Below, piece by piece: positions 15,793 through 25,560 of a stretch of 64,000 nt of DNA. The stretch spans positions 558,001 to 622,000 of the forward strand of contig JAXLVB010000001.1 in the NCBI GenBank assembly GCA_046329195.1, given 5' to 3'. Each line of letters starts with the position of its first letter. Position 1 is the first letter of the stretch. Source of the stretch: JAXLVB01 sp046329195 (GTDB lineage Bacteria; Bacteroidota; Bacteroidia; Cytophagales; Spirosomataceae). Both the position numbers and the translations under genes were made by a program. The notes beneath the pieces were generated by a model. It saw nothing but the letters and a program-made list of their open reading frames with translations, was not told the DNA's origin and ran no database searches.

Positions 15793-18700
15793 ATGAAATC
15801 CCTTCGTTTGTTTGTCTGGTTCGGGCTAATCCTTCTTTTGTCGGACTGCTCTAAGTTAAACCAAGTTTCGGTCATTGGTCGAAACTTTGAGGACGAAATC
15901 CAATTGGCACAAAACTTGGTATTTACGTTCAACAAAGAACTCGTTCCCGAATCGGAGTTAGGCATCTGGCAGTCAACCAAATACCTTGATTTTGAGCCAG
16001 CCATCGAAGGACGATACAAATGGACAGGTAAAAATGAACTGGTGTTCTCACCCTCTCATACGTTTGAACCTTCTACCGAATACGTGGCTCGCCTGTCAGA
16101 CAAGCTACTCAACGGTGTTCAGGAAAAAAAATACGGGGTTTCGAGCGATAAACTGAGTTTTCATACGCCGTTTTTACAACTCGAAACAACCGAAAGCTAC
16201 TGGACCAAATCGAAGACCAACGGAGCCCCCGTGGCCAAACTAAAACTCAACTTCAACTATGCCGTCAGCTCAGGTGAGATAGTCAACAAGCTGAAAATCA
16301 ACGAATCTGATGACAAAGCTGTCGAGTTTCAAGTAGGGCAAGCCACCAACGCCGCCAGTCTGCCGATTTCGCTGAAAAACATAGAAACCAGCAAGACACT
16401 TGCGCTTACTATTGAAAAGGGGGTTAAACTCCCCAATTCGTCTTTAGAAACAGCGGAGGCCATGAGTACCGAAACTACCCTCCCCGACCCCAAAACCTTG
16501 GAAGTAGTGGAGGTAAAAACGGGTTTTGAAAACAACCAAGGCTATGTGCAGGTGATTACGACCCAAGAACTCTCGCCCGACAATCTTTCGACCTACTATC
16601 GGATTGAGGGCGGCGAAATCCCAGCCTCTACCGAAGAGACCGTAACAACTTACGATAGTTTAGGCAATCCGATTTCACAACCCAAAAAGCCAGCCTCTCC
16701 CAGCAAACGCATCGCCACAAAAGCCGAACTGACCGAAAATGGCTTTATCGTCAGAGGCCCCTTCAACGAAACCGATACCTACACACTTACTCTTACTACG
16801 CAAACCAAGGGCGTACTGGGCGTGAATCTTTCGGAGGAATATACCAAGGACTTGTTCTTCGGGAAAATGCCTGCTACCATTGATTTTGTCAATAAAAAAG
16901 CCCTTTATCTCTCGGCCAAAGGAAGTCGAAACGTGGCTGTCAACGTTGTGAACGTACCCAAGATACAAGTCAAGATTTCTAAAATTTACGAAAATAATAT
17001 CTTGCAATACCTGCGTCAGTATCGGTACGAAGACTACGGCTACGAAGGCGGCGGAGCCTATACCTACAGCGACGACTACGACGGGCTACTTTCTGACCTC
17101 ATCGTACAGAAAACCATCGAAACCGAAAACTTGCCGAAAGTACGTGGGGTTTCGGCACTGAACCTTTCGTTACCCGATGCTTCCAATCAGTTTAAGGGAA
17201 TTTATTTGGTTTCGCTCAACTCCAACGACGAATACTACCTCAATGCCAGCAAGCTGGTGAGCTTGTCAGACATTGGACTGATTGCCAAAAATGCAGGTGA
17301 TGAACTGTTGGTCTTTGCCAATTCCATTCGCACGGCAGAACCCATTGGCGGGGTCGAAATCCGATTAGTTTCGAGCAACAACCAAACCATCCAAACCCTC
17401 AAAACCGATGGTAAAGGCGTAGCAGTTTTCAAGAATCTCAAGGCAACAGGCTTTACACCCGCTATGGTAACTGCCTTGCTCAAAGACGATTTTAACTACC
17501 TAGTTCTCAACGATACTCAAGTAGAAACCAGTCGTTTTGAAGTAGATGGCAAGCGAGATAACACCTCTGGCTTTGAGGCATTTATCTATGGCGACCGCAA
17601 TATTTATCGCCCAGGTGAGACGGTGTATTACAACGTGATTGTGCGAAAACAAGATTGGGAATCGGTGGGCGAAATTCCAGTGAAAGTGCGGTTTTTGATG
17701 CCCAATGGCAAAGAGTACAAAGCCATCCGAGCTAAAACCAATGCACAAGGTGCCGTAGAAGGCAATATTCCGATGGATGTGTCGGCGGTTACGGGCTCTT
17801 ACACACTCGAAGTCCTCAATGCCAACGACGTTCTACTGGCCTCACAATCCATTAGTATTGAAGAGTTTATGCCCGACCGCATCAAGGTAGAGGCTAAATC
17901 TGACAAAGAAAGTTACCGCAACGGCGAAACGGTAAAGCTATCGGCCACGGCACTCAATCTGTTTGGTCCACCTGCTTCGGGGCGCAATTATGAAATGGAA
18001 CTCCAGCTCAAGCGCAAGTATTTTGAAGCCAAAGGCTATGAAAGTTATGTGTTTGACATTGCCGATAACACTAATTTTGAGAACGTACTCCGCCAAGGCG
18101 TTACCGACGACAATGGCATGGCTGTAGAGCAGTATCCCATTCCAGCTACCTATGCCGACATGGGCGTGCTAGAAGGCAAGGTGTATGTTACGGTCTTTGA
18201 CGAAACAGGGCGTCCGGTTAATCGCCTCAAACGGTTTGATGTGTTCACGCAATCTGTGTTTTATGGAATCGGGATGCCCGATACCTACGTGAGCACCAAC
18301 GTTCCTGTTACTATTCCGCTGGTAGCGCTCAACCCCAAAGGCCAGCCCGTTAGTGCTTCGGGGCGTGTCGAAATCGTAAAGTTTGATTATCAGACCGTCA
18401 TTGAAAAGTCATCTGACGGCGCCTTGCGGTACTCGTCCAAGCGGCAAAGCAAGGTGGTATTTAGCCGAATCGTCAATTTCTCCAATGGTAAAGCAGAGGT
18501 TAGCTATGCGCCCAATGCTTCGGGCGAATACGAAATCAGGCTACATCGAGACGGTGCCAAAAGTTGGACGGCGCAGTCGTTTTATGCGTATGGATATGGT
18601 TACACGTCCAATTCGTCGTTTGAGGTTAACAACGAAGGACAAGTCTTGATGGAGTTTGACAAAGATAACTACCAAGTAGGCGACCGAGCCAAGGTTTTGT

Positions 18701-21282
18701 TCAAAACGCCTTTTGCAGGTAAGCTGTTGGTGACCATTGAGCGCAACAAGGTGCTGGAACATCACTACATCGAAACCGACAAGAAATCTGCCGAGTTAGA
18801 TTTTAAAATTACAGACGAACACCTTCCTAACATCTATGTGTCGGCTACGCTCATTCGCCCCCTCGACGATACCAACATGCCCCTCATGGTAGCGCACGGC
18901 TATGCGCCTGTCATGATTGAAGACACTGATAATCAGCTACCTGTAGAGATTGTAGCCGTCGAAAAATCTCGCTCTAAAACCAAGCAAAAAATCACTGTAA
19001 AAACGGCTTCTAACGCCGAAGTAACTATTGCCGTGGTGGACGAAGGCATTTTGCAGTTGAAAAACTTCCGCACGCCCGACCCGTATGGATTCTTCTACCA
19101 AAAGCGTGCGTTGGAGGTGAACAGTCACGACTTGTACCCTTTCTTGTTCCCTGAACTCTCCATTGCTGCCAGCAGTAGTGTAGGGGGCGACGGCTATGAT
19201 TTAGAAAAACGAATCAACCCCTTATCAAATGGACGAGTCAAATTAGTAACGTTTTGGAGTGGTATTAAACAGACTGGTTCTAATGGCGAAACAACGTTTG
19301 AAGTAGCTATTCCGCAGTTCTCGGGCGATTTGCGCATCATGGCCGTTGCCTACAAAGACAAAGCGTTTGGCTCTGGCAACAAAAACATGAAAGTGGCTGA
19401 CCCATTGGTGATTAGCACAGCACTACCACGTTTTGCCAGCCCCAACGACGAGTTGGTCGTGCCGGTCAATATCAGCAACACCACCAAGCAAGCTACCAAC
19501 GTAACGGCCAGTATTGCACTCTCTGGTGCTTTACAAAACACAGGTACCGCCACACAGACCCTGATCATTGCCCCCGAAAAAGAAGGGCGCACTCAGTTTT
19601 CGGTGAAAGCCGCTTCGGCCATTGGCAATGGAAAAGTGGTAGTAACAGTGAAAGGTCTTAACGAAAAATTCACCGAAACCATAGAACTCAGTGTGCGGCC
19701 AACCACTAGTCTGCTCAAAACCGCAACAGCAGGCAGTCTTTATACCGGGCAAAGTACTAACCTAAGTTTAGGACTCTCCGATTTTATTCCTTCTACGGTA
19801 AAAGCCTCGTTGTTGGTCAGCAAATCGCCAATGGTACAATTTGCCGACCGCTTCGACCATTTGTTGGGCTATCCGTATGGTTGTTTGGAACAAACCGTTT
19901 CAAAAGCGTTTCCTCAACTCTACTTCGCCGACTTTGTCAAGTTAATCCAATCGGGCAAAAAAACCTACACAACAGGAGGCGAAAGCGACCTCAATCCGAA
20001 CTACAACGTACAAACGGCCTTGAAAAAAATCGAAACTTTACAACTGGCCAACGGCGGTCTTTCGATGTGGCAAGCAGGCGATTCAGAACAATGGTGGGGC
20101 ACGGCGTATGCTTGCCATTTTATGCTCGAAGCACAAAAAGCTGGTTTTGAGGTCAATAGTAACACATTGGGCAAAATCATGGAGTATTTAAACCAAAAAG
20201 TAACCACGCCGTCGCTGGTCAATCAGGTGATTTATAACGAAGATGGCAGCATCACTAACCAAAGTGGGGCAAGCCGAGAAGTGGTCTATAGTTTATATAC
20301 ATTAGCACTGGCGGGTAAGCCTAACCGCTCGGTGATGAACTACTACAAATCCAACACATCGCTGCTCTCGACCGACCAGCGCTACTTGTTGGCTGCGGCG
20401 TTCAGCCAAATTGGTGACCAACGTAGCTTCACGGCCCTACTACCTAAAGCCTATAGCCTCGACCGAGGCGAACGAGAAACCGGCGGTTCGTTTAGTTCTC
20501 CTATTCGGAACATGGCCTTGGTGCTAAACACACTAATCGAAACCGACGCCAACAACCTCCAAATTCCGACCTTAGCCCGTCAGTTGTCAGAAGCTGTGAA
20601 AATACAACGGTGGTTATCTACTCAAGAAGAGGCCTTTGTCTTTTTGGCAATGGGCAAACTGGCCAAAAAAGCCTCTCAAACGGCGATTTCGGCTACGGTC
20701 CAAAACGGCAATAAAGTCATTGGCAATTTTACAGGAGCCGATTTGTTGCTCAAACAAGGTATCGGCTCTCTAACTACTCTTGCGGCCAAAGGTAAAGGCA
20801 ACCTCTACTACTTTGCCCAAGCCGAAGGTCTTAATGCCACTGGCAAGTTTGAGCAGATAGACAACGTGTTGCAAGTACGCAAGCAATTCTTCGACCGCAA
20901 CGGCAACCCGATTTCGGCCAATTCTTTCAAGCAAAATCAACTCATTGTGGTGAAAGTAACATTAGCCAGTCAAACAGGATTAGGGGTTGAAAACGTGGTA
21001 ATTACTGATATGCTTCCAGCGGGTTTAGAGATTGAGAACCCTCGTATTTCGGAAGAACGAGATATGGCCTGGATCAAAGACCAAGCCTATGCCGAACACT
21101 TCGATATCCGTGACGACCGTATCAATTATTTTACCTCAGCTACGGCCAAACCAAAATCATTCTATTATTTGGTAAGAGCCGTGTCAAAAGGAAAATTTAC
21201 GATGGGGCCTGTCTCCGCCGATGCTATGTATAACGGTGAGTATCGGAGTTATTTTGGCGGAGGGAGTGTGGTGGTGCAGTAA
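15793..21282 (+). CDS. Alpha-2-macroglobulin family protein with thioester motif
   Basis: This 1829-residue protein starts with a hydrophobic leader and a possible lipobox (LLLSDC, with an unusual Asp at -1), so it is probably anchored in the periplasm. It follows the bacterial A2M order: N-terminal MG domains, a bait-region/MG2 portion (RNIYRPGETVYYNVIVRKQDW near residue 600), a central A2M domain (about 1160-1250, with VTFWSGIKQTGSNGETTF), and an alpha-alpha toroid thioester domain. The thioester motif is YPYGCLEQ with Cys1364 and Gln1367, followed by a receptor-binding-like C-terminal domain. Such proteins are thought to trap invading proteases covalently. In many bacteria the partner gene is pbpC (PBP1C); none is adjacent here. 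It ends at a strong inverted repeat facing the sialic-acid locus. Confidence 0.92.
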   Translation: MKSLRLFVWFGLILLLSDCSKLNQVSVIGRNFEDEIQLAQNLVFTFNKELVPESELGIWQSTKYLDFEPAIEGRYKWTGKNELVFSPSHTFEPSTEYVARLSDKLLNGVQEKKYGVSSDKLSFHTPFLQLETTESYWTKSKTNGAPVAKLKLNFNYAVSSGEIVNKLKINESDDKAVEFQVGQATNAASLPISLKNIETSKTLALTIEKGVKLPNSSLETAEAMSTETTLPDPKTLEVVEVKTGFENNQGYVQVITTQELSPDNLSTYYRIEGGEIPASTEETVTTYDSLGNPISQPKKPASPSKRIATKAELTENGFIVRGPFNETDTYTLTLTTQTKGVLGVNLSEEYTKDLFFGKMPATIDFVNKKALYLSAKGSRNVAVNVVNVPKIQVKISKIYENNILQYLRQYRYEDYGYEGGGAYTYSDDYDGLLSDLIVQKTIETENLPKVRGVSALNLSLPDASNQFKGIYLVSLNSNDEYYLNASKLVSLSDIGLIAKNAGDELLVFANSIRTAEPIGGVEIRLVSSNNQTIQTLKTDGKGVAVFKNLKATGFTPAMVTALLKDDFNYLVLNDTQVETSRFEVDGKRDNTSGFEAFIYGDRNIYRPGETVYYNVIVRKQDWESVGEIPVKVRFLMPNGKEYKAIRAKTNAQGAVEGNIPMDVSAVTGSYTLEVLNANDVLLASQSISIEEFMPDRIKVEAKSDKESYRNGETVKLSATALNLFGPPASGRNYEMELQLKRKYFEAKGYESYVFDIADNTNFENVLRQGVTDDNGMAVEQYPIPATYADMGVLEGKVYVTVFDETGRPVNRLKRFDVFTQSVFYGIGMPDTYVSTNVPVTIPLVALNPKGQPVSASGRVEIVKFDYQTVIEKSSDGALRYSSKRQSKVVFSRIVNFSNGKAEVSYAPNASGEYEIRLHRDGAKSWTAQSFYAYGYGYTSNSSFEVNNEGQVLMEFDKDNYQVGDRAKVLFKTPFAGKLLVTIERNKVLEHHYIETDKKSAELDFKITDEHLPNIYVSATLIRPLDDTNMPLMVAHGYAPVMIEDTDNQLPVEIVAVEKSRSKTKQKITVKTASNAEVTIAVVDEGILQLKNFRTPDPYGFFYQKRALEVNSHDLYPFLFPELSIAASSSVGGDGYDLEKRINPLSNGRVKLVTFWSGIKQTGSNGETTFEVAIPQFSGDLRIMAVAYKDKAFGSGNKNMKVADPLVISTALPRFASPNDELVVPVNISNTTKQATNVTASIALSGALQNTGTATQTLIIAPEKEGRTQFSVKAASAIGNGKVVVTVKGLNEKFTETIELSVRPTTSLLKTATAGSLYTGQSTNLSLGLSDFIPSTVKASLLVSKSPMVQFADRFDHLLGYPYGCLEQTVSKAFPQLYFADFVKLIQSGKKTYTTGGESDLNPNYNVQTALKKIETLQLANGGLSMWQAGDSEQWWGTAYACHFMLEAQKAGFEVNSNTLGKIMEYLNQKVTTPSLVNQVIYNEDGSITNQSGASREVVYSLYTLALAGKPNRSVMNYYKSNTSLLSTDQRYLLAAAFSQIGDQRSFTALLPKAYSLDRGERETGGSFSSPIRNMALVLNTLIETDANNLQIPTLARQLSEAVKIQRWLSTQEEAFVFLAMGKLAKKASQTAISATVQNGNKVIGNFTGADLLLKQGIGSLTTLAAKGKGNLYYFAQAEGLNATGKFEQIDNVLQVRKQFFDRNGNPISANSFKQNQLIVVKVTLASQTGLGVENVVITDMLPAGLEIENPRISEERDMAWIKDQAYAEHFDIRDDRINYFTSATAKPKSFYYLVRAVSKGKFTMGPVSADAMYNGEYRSYFGGGSVVVQ

Positions 21283-21295
21283 GATGAATATTACC

Positions 21296-21337
21296 GTTTC
21301 CATCAGACTGAGCATTTCTGACTGGTCTGATGGAAAC
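21296..21337. terminator. Hairpin between convergent genes, likely terminator
   Basis: A perfect 13-bp stem, GTTTCCATCAGAC (21296-21308) with GTCTGATGGAAAC (21325-21337), lies 14 bases after the A2M stop and about 60 bases past the end of the convergent epimerase gene. There is no strong T run on either strand, so the assignment rests on position and stem strength. Confidence 0.55.
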
Positions 21338-21396
21338 CGTTGATAAAAATAGTTATGCCACAGCAAAACCCGAATATTACCGAATGTGAAGCAAGA

Positions 21397-22581
21397 CTAG
21401 TTACCTAAATATTCACTCAAAATCCTCCAACAATACCACTGCATTCGAGGGAGGTGAAAGGGGCCTTTATAGAGGTTTCCTTTGATGGTGGTAGAGCGTC
21501 GTCCGTCACGGTGGAGATAGCCGAACCATTCACCGTGGATAGGGTCATGGAAGTGTTCGTGAGCGTAGGCATGAATTTGACGGTGCCATTGGGCGTACTT
21601 CTCTTCGCCAGTCATTAAGTAGGCCAACAGCGTGGCAATGATGGTTTCATTTTGGGGCCACCAAAATTTCATGTCTTGCCAGTATTCCTGCACGGGTTTT
21701 CCATACACATCTCTAAAATAAAAGATGCCGCCATACTCGTTATCCCAGCCTCTTTCCCACATAAAATCAAGCATTTGCAAGCCTAATTTGGTGAGATTAG
21801 GGTCATTCTGCCGATGTTTAGCCTCGTGCAAAATAAACCAAGCCCCTTCGATAGCATGACCCGGATTGAGCGTTCTTCCGTCAAAATGGTCAATGATTTC
21901 GCCTGTGGGTGACACTTGCTCCATTACACACCGAATGTCGGGCTTTACGAAGTCTTGTTGGATTTCATTGAGCCACTTCGTAATCCACGTATCGCAACGG
22001 GTATCGCCAATGGTCTCTCGTACTTGTTGTGCGGTGTTGGTCATAATCATCGGCACACCGATTCCTTTGGCTGGGCGCTTTCCGGTGTACTTGGGTGGCA
22101 GTAACGTAGGGTCTGTAGCATATTGGATACATTTACTCAATAGCTCACGAGCTTCTGCGGCTACGGCTTCATCGCCAGAGGCTTGTGCATAGGCCGAAAA
22201 AGCAATGGTAGCAAAAGTTTCGGAAAAAAAATAGCGCCGTTTGCGAAGTGGCGTACCATCACGAGCTACATGAAAGAACATCTGTCCGTCGGAATCGAAG
22301 CCGTGTTTTTTTAGAAAATCAATACCCATTTTAGCACCTGCCAGCCATTCTGGCCGTTTCTCTACGGTGTTGTATAGGGTAGAAAGTAACCATGCAAATC
22401 GGCCTTGAATCCAGATGGCCTTGTCGTCGTCGAGGAGGCTGCCGTCGTGGTCACGCATGAGCAGGTAGCCTCCATGCTGATGGTCAAGCGTGCGTGGAAA
22501 CCAAAACGGCAAGGTATCATTAAGCAATGAATCGAGATAGAAATCTCGTAGTTGTTCGAGGTCTTGTCGGGTGTAAGACAT
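21397..22581 (-). CDS. AGE-type N-acylglucosamine 2-epimerase
   Basis: A 394-residue cytosolic (alpha/alpha)6-barrel enzyme of the AGE/renin-binding-protein family, expected to interconvert N-acetylmannosamine and N-acetylglucosamine. Signatures include FWFPRTLDHQHGGYL, WIQGRFAWLLSTLYN, GRTLNPGHAIEGAWF (containing a conserved catalytic-type His) and MKFWWPQNETIIATLL. It lies 29 bases downstream of the NanA gene on the same strand, so it is the last gene of the minus-strand sialic-acid operon. It corresponds to the epimerase called NanE in the Bacteroides nanLET scheme, which is unrelated to E. coli NanE. In that scheme the GlcNAc product is phosphorylated by a ROK kinase; none is in the window. 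Confidence 0.92.
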   Translation of the reverse strand: MSYTRQDLEQLRDFYLDSLLNDTLPFWFPRTLDHQHGGYLLMRDHDGSLLDDDKAIWIQGRFAWLLSTLYNTVEKRPEWLAGAKMGIDFLKKHGFDSDGQMFFHVARDGTPLRKRRYFFSETFATIAFSAYAQASGDEAVAAEARELLSKCIQYATDPTLLPPKYTGKRPAKGIGVPMIMTNTAQQVRETIGDTRCDTWITKWLNEIQQDFVKPDIRCVMEQVSPTGEIIDHFDGRTLNPGHAIEGAWFILHEAKHRQNDPNLTKLGLQMLDFMWERGWDNEYGGIFYFRDVYGKPVQEYWQDMKFWWPQNETIIATLLAYLMTGEEKYAQWHRQIHAYAHEHFHDPIHGEWFGYLHRDGRRSTTIKGNLYKGPFHLPRMQWYCWRILSEYLGN

Positions 22582-22610
22582 GGGTAAGTTTCAGTTTATC
22601 CAGCAAAGAA

Positions 22611-23519
22611 TCAGACCCCTGCAAATTCAAAAAAACCGATTTGTTGAAGCTCTTTCTCTAATTCAAGAACCTGATTATCGGATATATTTCTAAAAGGCAA
22701 ACGCACGGTTCCGCAAGCGACTCCCTGCATTTTCATAACGGCTTTACTGGCTGCACTATAGCCAAACTTAGCCAGTACATTGATGTATTCTACGGCTTTT
22801 TCTTGCAAATAAGCTGCCGTTTCGTGGTCGCCCCTACCGAATGCCTCTATGAGTTGATGATACAAATCACTGATGAAATTATACGTGCTACCTACGGCCC
22901 CGTAGCTTCCTAAAGCAAGTGCCGAAAGTATCATTTCGTCCACCCCAAAAAACACATCGTACTGTTGGTTTTGGTGCATCAAGCATTGTCTGAAATCAAC
23001 AAAATCGGGTGTGCTGTATTTGATACCTGCCAGGTTGTTGATGCGCTGCGGGGCTTTTTCCAAAAACTGAATCATCGGAAAGTTGACATTCGTTAGCACA
23101 GGCAGATGATAGTAATAAAAGGGTAAATCCACCGAGTTGGCTACCGTAGCGCAGCACTCAATGAGCGAATCTAACGTGCTAGGTTTGAAGTAATACGGCG
23201 ATAGGATAGAAATAGCTGCAGCACCGCAATCGGCGGCATGTTCGGCCATTTCGACCGACTCTCGCAAGTTGCAAGAGCCAACGTGTACAATTACTGAAAA
23301 ATCGGATTCGGCCGTCTCGGTCCAAGCAGCGACTAATTCTTTGCGCTCGGCTACGGACAGGGCTTGGAATTCGCCCGTAGAGCCATTCACAAAAACCGAT
23401 TTTAGGTTATTTTGGCGATAATGACGATACAATGCGCTCACTATTTCAGGGCGAATGTCGCCGTTGGCATACATAGGGGTAAGGGCCGCAGGAATAAGGC
23501 CCGTAATTCTGTTTTTCAT
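22611..23519 (-). CDS. nanA: N-acetylneuraminate lyase (DapA/NanA family)
   Basis: A 302-residue class I aldolase of the DHDPS/NAL family that cleaves N-acetylneuraminate to ManNAc and pyruvate. From the ATG at 23519 it begins MKNRITGLIPAALTPMYANG. Other features are the GSTGEF phosphate/carboxylate loop, the catalytic Tyr in FYYYHLP, and the Schiff-base Lys in AGIKYSTPDF. I rejected an in-frame start ten codons upstream because the chosen one matches the family N-terminus. It lies between the sialidase and the AGE epimerase in one operon, which makes sialic acid, rather than another keto-acid sugar, the likely substrate. Bacteroidota literature also calls this gene nanL. Confidence 0.93.
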   Translation of the reverse strand: MKNRITGLIPAALTPMYANGDIRPEIVSALYRHYRQNNLKSVFVNGSTGEFQALSVAERKELVAAWTETAESDFSVIVHVGSCNLRESVEMAEHAADCGAAAISILSPYYFKPSTLDSLIECCATVANSVDLPFYYYHLPVLTNVNFPMIQFLEKAPQRINNLAGIKYSTPDFVDFRQCLMHQNQQYDVFFGVDEMILSALALGSYGAVGSTYNFISDLYHQLIEAFGRGDHETAAYLQEKAVEYINVLAKFGYSAASKAVMKMQGVACGTVRLPFRNISDNQVLELEKELQQIGFFEFAGV

Positions 23520-23588
23520 TTCGATGAATTTAAAGGCTTTCCTAACCAATAGGAAGCTATCAGCAAAAAGGTTACAGGCGGTTGGGGG

Positions 23589-24809
23589 TTATTTTAACCA
23601 ACTATAATCAATAGGAGTGTAGCAAATCTTGGTGTAATTGTCTTTCTCATACAATAGGCCGATTTGACCGTTGGCTTGCACCACCAAATCGGAATACGCT
23701 GCTGAACCACTGTAAATTTCTTTGCCAGTCGACCAGTTTTTTCCATCGTTGTAACTGACCCGAACGGTCAGTTTTTCTCGTTTGGTTTGACTGTTAAGGT
23801 TCGATAAAATCAAGACGCTTTCTCCTGTTTTAGGCTGAAAATCAATCATACTCCCCTGACAAACAGGGTCAGGTACCTCTTGACAAACTTCTACCTTATC
23901 CCAGGTTTCGCCTGCATTTTTGGTAAAAGCCTGAATCCGATACTTGGCATCGCCTGATTGATTGCGGCAGTTAAAAAGCAGGCTGCCGTCCGAGGTTTCG
24001 GCGGCAATAGCCTCATTACTCCCTTCGTAGCTCAGGTTAGGGCTGAGTTTAAAGGTTTTACCGTGGTCGTCGGTATAAAAAGCATGTGCTACATAGTCTT
24101 TAAAATTGGCCTGTGGTGCCCCTGCCGAATGATTGGCCGCCACAAACAGGCGCCCTTTGTATCGGCCTTTCTGAATTTGTAAGGCATGGCCAGGCGTATT
24201 GGCATAACTGCGCCAATCTTCTTTGAAAGTGTAGGCCGCATTTACTTCGGGCTTGTTCGGGCGGTTCACTTGTGTAGTAATGTTAATCGCTTCGCTCCAT
24301 GTTTGGCCGTTGTCTGTACTGGTTTTGTACCATACTTCACGGATGGCCACGCCCTTGCGTACATCACCTTCGGGGGCTATACCTGTATTGTAAAATAAAA
24401 AAAGGCGACCTTTCGGAAAGTTTTTATCGGTGAGGTCAAACACAGGAGCTGCATTTCCTGCCTGATTATCGCCATAGTCGGCCACTATTTGTAGGTTGCT
24501 CCAAGTCGTGCCGTTGTCGGCACTGCGTTTCATCACGATTTCGACATCACCAAAATCGCCGCAATTGTTTCGACGAGCTTCGGCAAAAGCGAGCAAGTCG
24601 CCATTGGGAGATTTTACAATGGCGGGTATGCGATAGCACTTGTAACCGTCTTGCCCGTTTTGAAACACGACCGTTTCGTCTGTAACTAAAACAGCTGACC
24701 CACTCGCTGGCGTAACAGTCAAGGGCGTTGGCGTAGGACGTTGGCAATTCAAAAACAATAAGTGGAGGGCTATGAGCAGTATCATTGTTATATAGTGTCT
24801 GTTTTTCAT
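23589..24809 (-). CDS. nanH: GH33 exo-alpha-sialidase, lipoprotein
   Basis: A 406-residue sialidase that releases terminal sialic acid from glycoconjugates. The signal peptide ends with a lipobox (LLFLNC, Cys22-23), pointing to an outer-membrane lipoprotein. The arginine-triad motif appears as YRIPAIV (a FRIP variant), followed by LAFAEARRN. At least four Asp-box motifs follow (SADNGTTWS, STDNGQTWS, TKNAGETWD, SYNDGKNWS) in a six-bladed propeller. Near the C-terminus is SAAYSDLV, and then YEKDNYTKICY, which contains a family-type Tyr. It has no carbohydrate-binding module. It lies between the regulator and the lyase on the minus strand, with an intercistronic hairpin upstream. Confidence 0.94.
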   Translation of the reverse strand: MKNRHYITMILLIALHLLFLNCQRPTPTPLTVTPASGSAVLVTDETVVFQNGQDGYKCYRIPAIVKSPNGDLLAFAEARRNNCGDFGDVEIVMKRSADNGTTWSNLQIVADYGDNQAGNAAPVFDLTDKNFPKGRLFLFYNTGIAPEGDVRKGVAIREVWYKTSTDNGQTWSEAINITTQVNRPNKPEVNAAYTFKEDWRSYANTPGHALQIQKGRYKGRLFVAANHSAGAPQANFKDYVAHAFYTDDHGKTFKLSPNLSYEGSNEAIAAETSDGSLLFNCRNQSGDAKYRIQAFTKNAGETWDKVEVCQEVPDPVCQGSMIDFQPKTGESVLILSNLNSQTKREKLTVRVSYNDGKNWSTGKEIYSGSAAYSDLVVQANGQIGLLYEKDNYTKICYTPIDYSWLK

Positions 24810-24820
24810 TTGAAATTCAA

Positions 24821-24849
24821 CGATTCCATCACCTGGGGTGATGGAATCG
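24821..24849 (-). repeat. Intercistronic hairpin between the regulator and sialidase genes
   Basis: CGATTCCATCACC (24821-24833) pairs perfectly with GGTGATGGAATCG (24837-24849) around three bases. It sits in the 42-base gap between the GntR regulator stop and the sialidase start, without a T run downstream on the minus strand. It could stabilise one side of a processed transcript or partly attenuate read-through. Confidence 0.6.
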
Positions 24850-24851
24850 CT

Positions 24852-25556
24852 TTAAAAAATACGCTGAAAATGGTTCTCAAAATGATTCCGCATAGCATTG
24901 CGGAAGGTTTCGGGTGTGCCGTGTTGGATGACATCTACCAGCCCTCGGTGCGAGACAAATCGCTTACGTATTACTTGCTTGCGCAGAATCCCACTTTTAT
25001 GAACGTACTCAAACACAGGCAATAGCATTTGCTGAAAACGCTGTAGAGTTTGGTTACCAGTGATTTCGTATAGCTTACCATGAAAACGTACCTCTTGGTC
25101 TATATCAAAAATCATTTCTTCGGTATTGCTTGGCTCATTCTCTACTATTTTATAAAGCTCGTCAATGTCGTTTTGGGTTACTCGCTCAAAAATCAAATCG
25201 CCCATGCCGATTTCGAGTACCATGCGCAATTCAAAAATATCTCTCAGGGTTTTATCATCTAAGATACCCGGGTAAAGGTTTTTTTCGAGCAACGACAGCA
25301 CGTCTGGGTTGGTAATGACGGTCCCTCTTTTCTTACGAGTTTCTAACAACCCTCTCATTCGCAAACGTAAAATGGCCTCCCGCACCACAGTGCGACTCAC
25401 GCCCAAGTTGGCCGCCAACTCCATCTCTTTCGGTATCACATCGCCAGCCTTGAATTTTTGTTCATTAAAAAACTCAAGAATATTGGTTTCAGTCTTGTCC
25501 ACCAAGGTTTGTACTTCCGCTAAACGACGCTCTTGTTGAATATCTGAGTAGTCCAT
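24852..25556 (-). CDS. FadR-subfamily GntR transcriptional regulator
   Basis: A 234-residue regulator. The N-terminal winged helix-turn-helix (about 20-90) has IPKEMELAANLGVSRTVVRE and the wing RKKRGTVIT. The C-terminal all-helical FCD ligand domain (about 100-230) has DIFELRMVLEIGMGDLI and FHGKLYEITGN, with His residues positioned to bind a metal. It is the first gene of the minus-strand sialic-acid operon and divergent from susC, so it likely controls both directions. E. coli NanR, which senses sialic acid, belongs to the same subfamily, but direct orthology is not established here. The ligand (sialic acid, ManNAc or GlcNAc derivative) is an inference from context. Confidence 0.92.
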   Translation of the reverse strand: MDYSDIQQERRLAEVQTLVDKTETNILEFFNEQKFKAGDVIPKEMELAANLGVSRTVVREAILRLRMRGLLETRKKRGTVITNPDVLSLLEKNLYPGILDDKTLRDIFELRMVLEIGMGDLIFERVTQNDIDELYKIVENEPSNTEEMIFDIDQEVRFHGKLYEITGNQTLQRFQQMLLPVFEYVHKSGILRKQVIRKRFVSHRGLVDVIQHGTPETFRNAMRNHFENHFQRIF

Positions 25557-25560
25557 TTTT

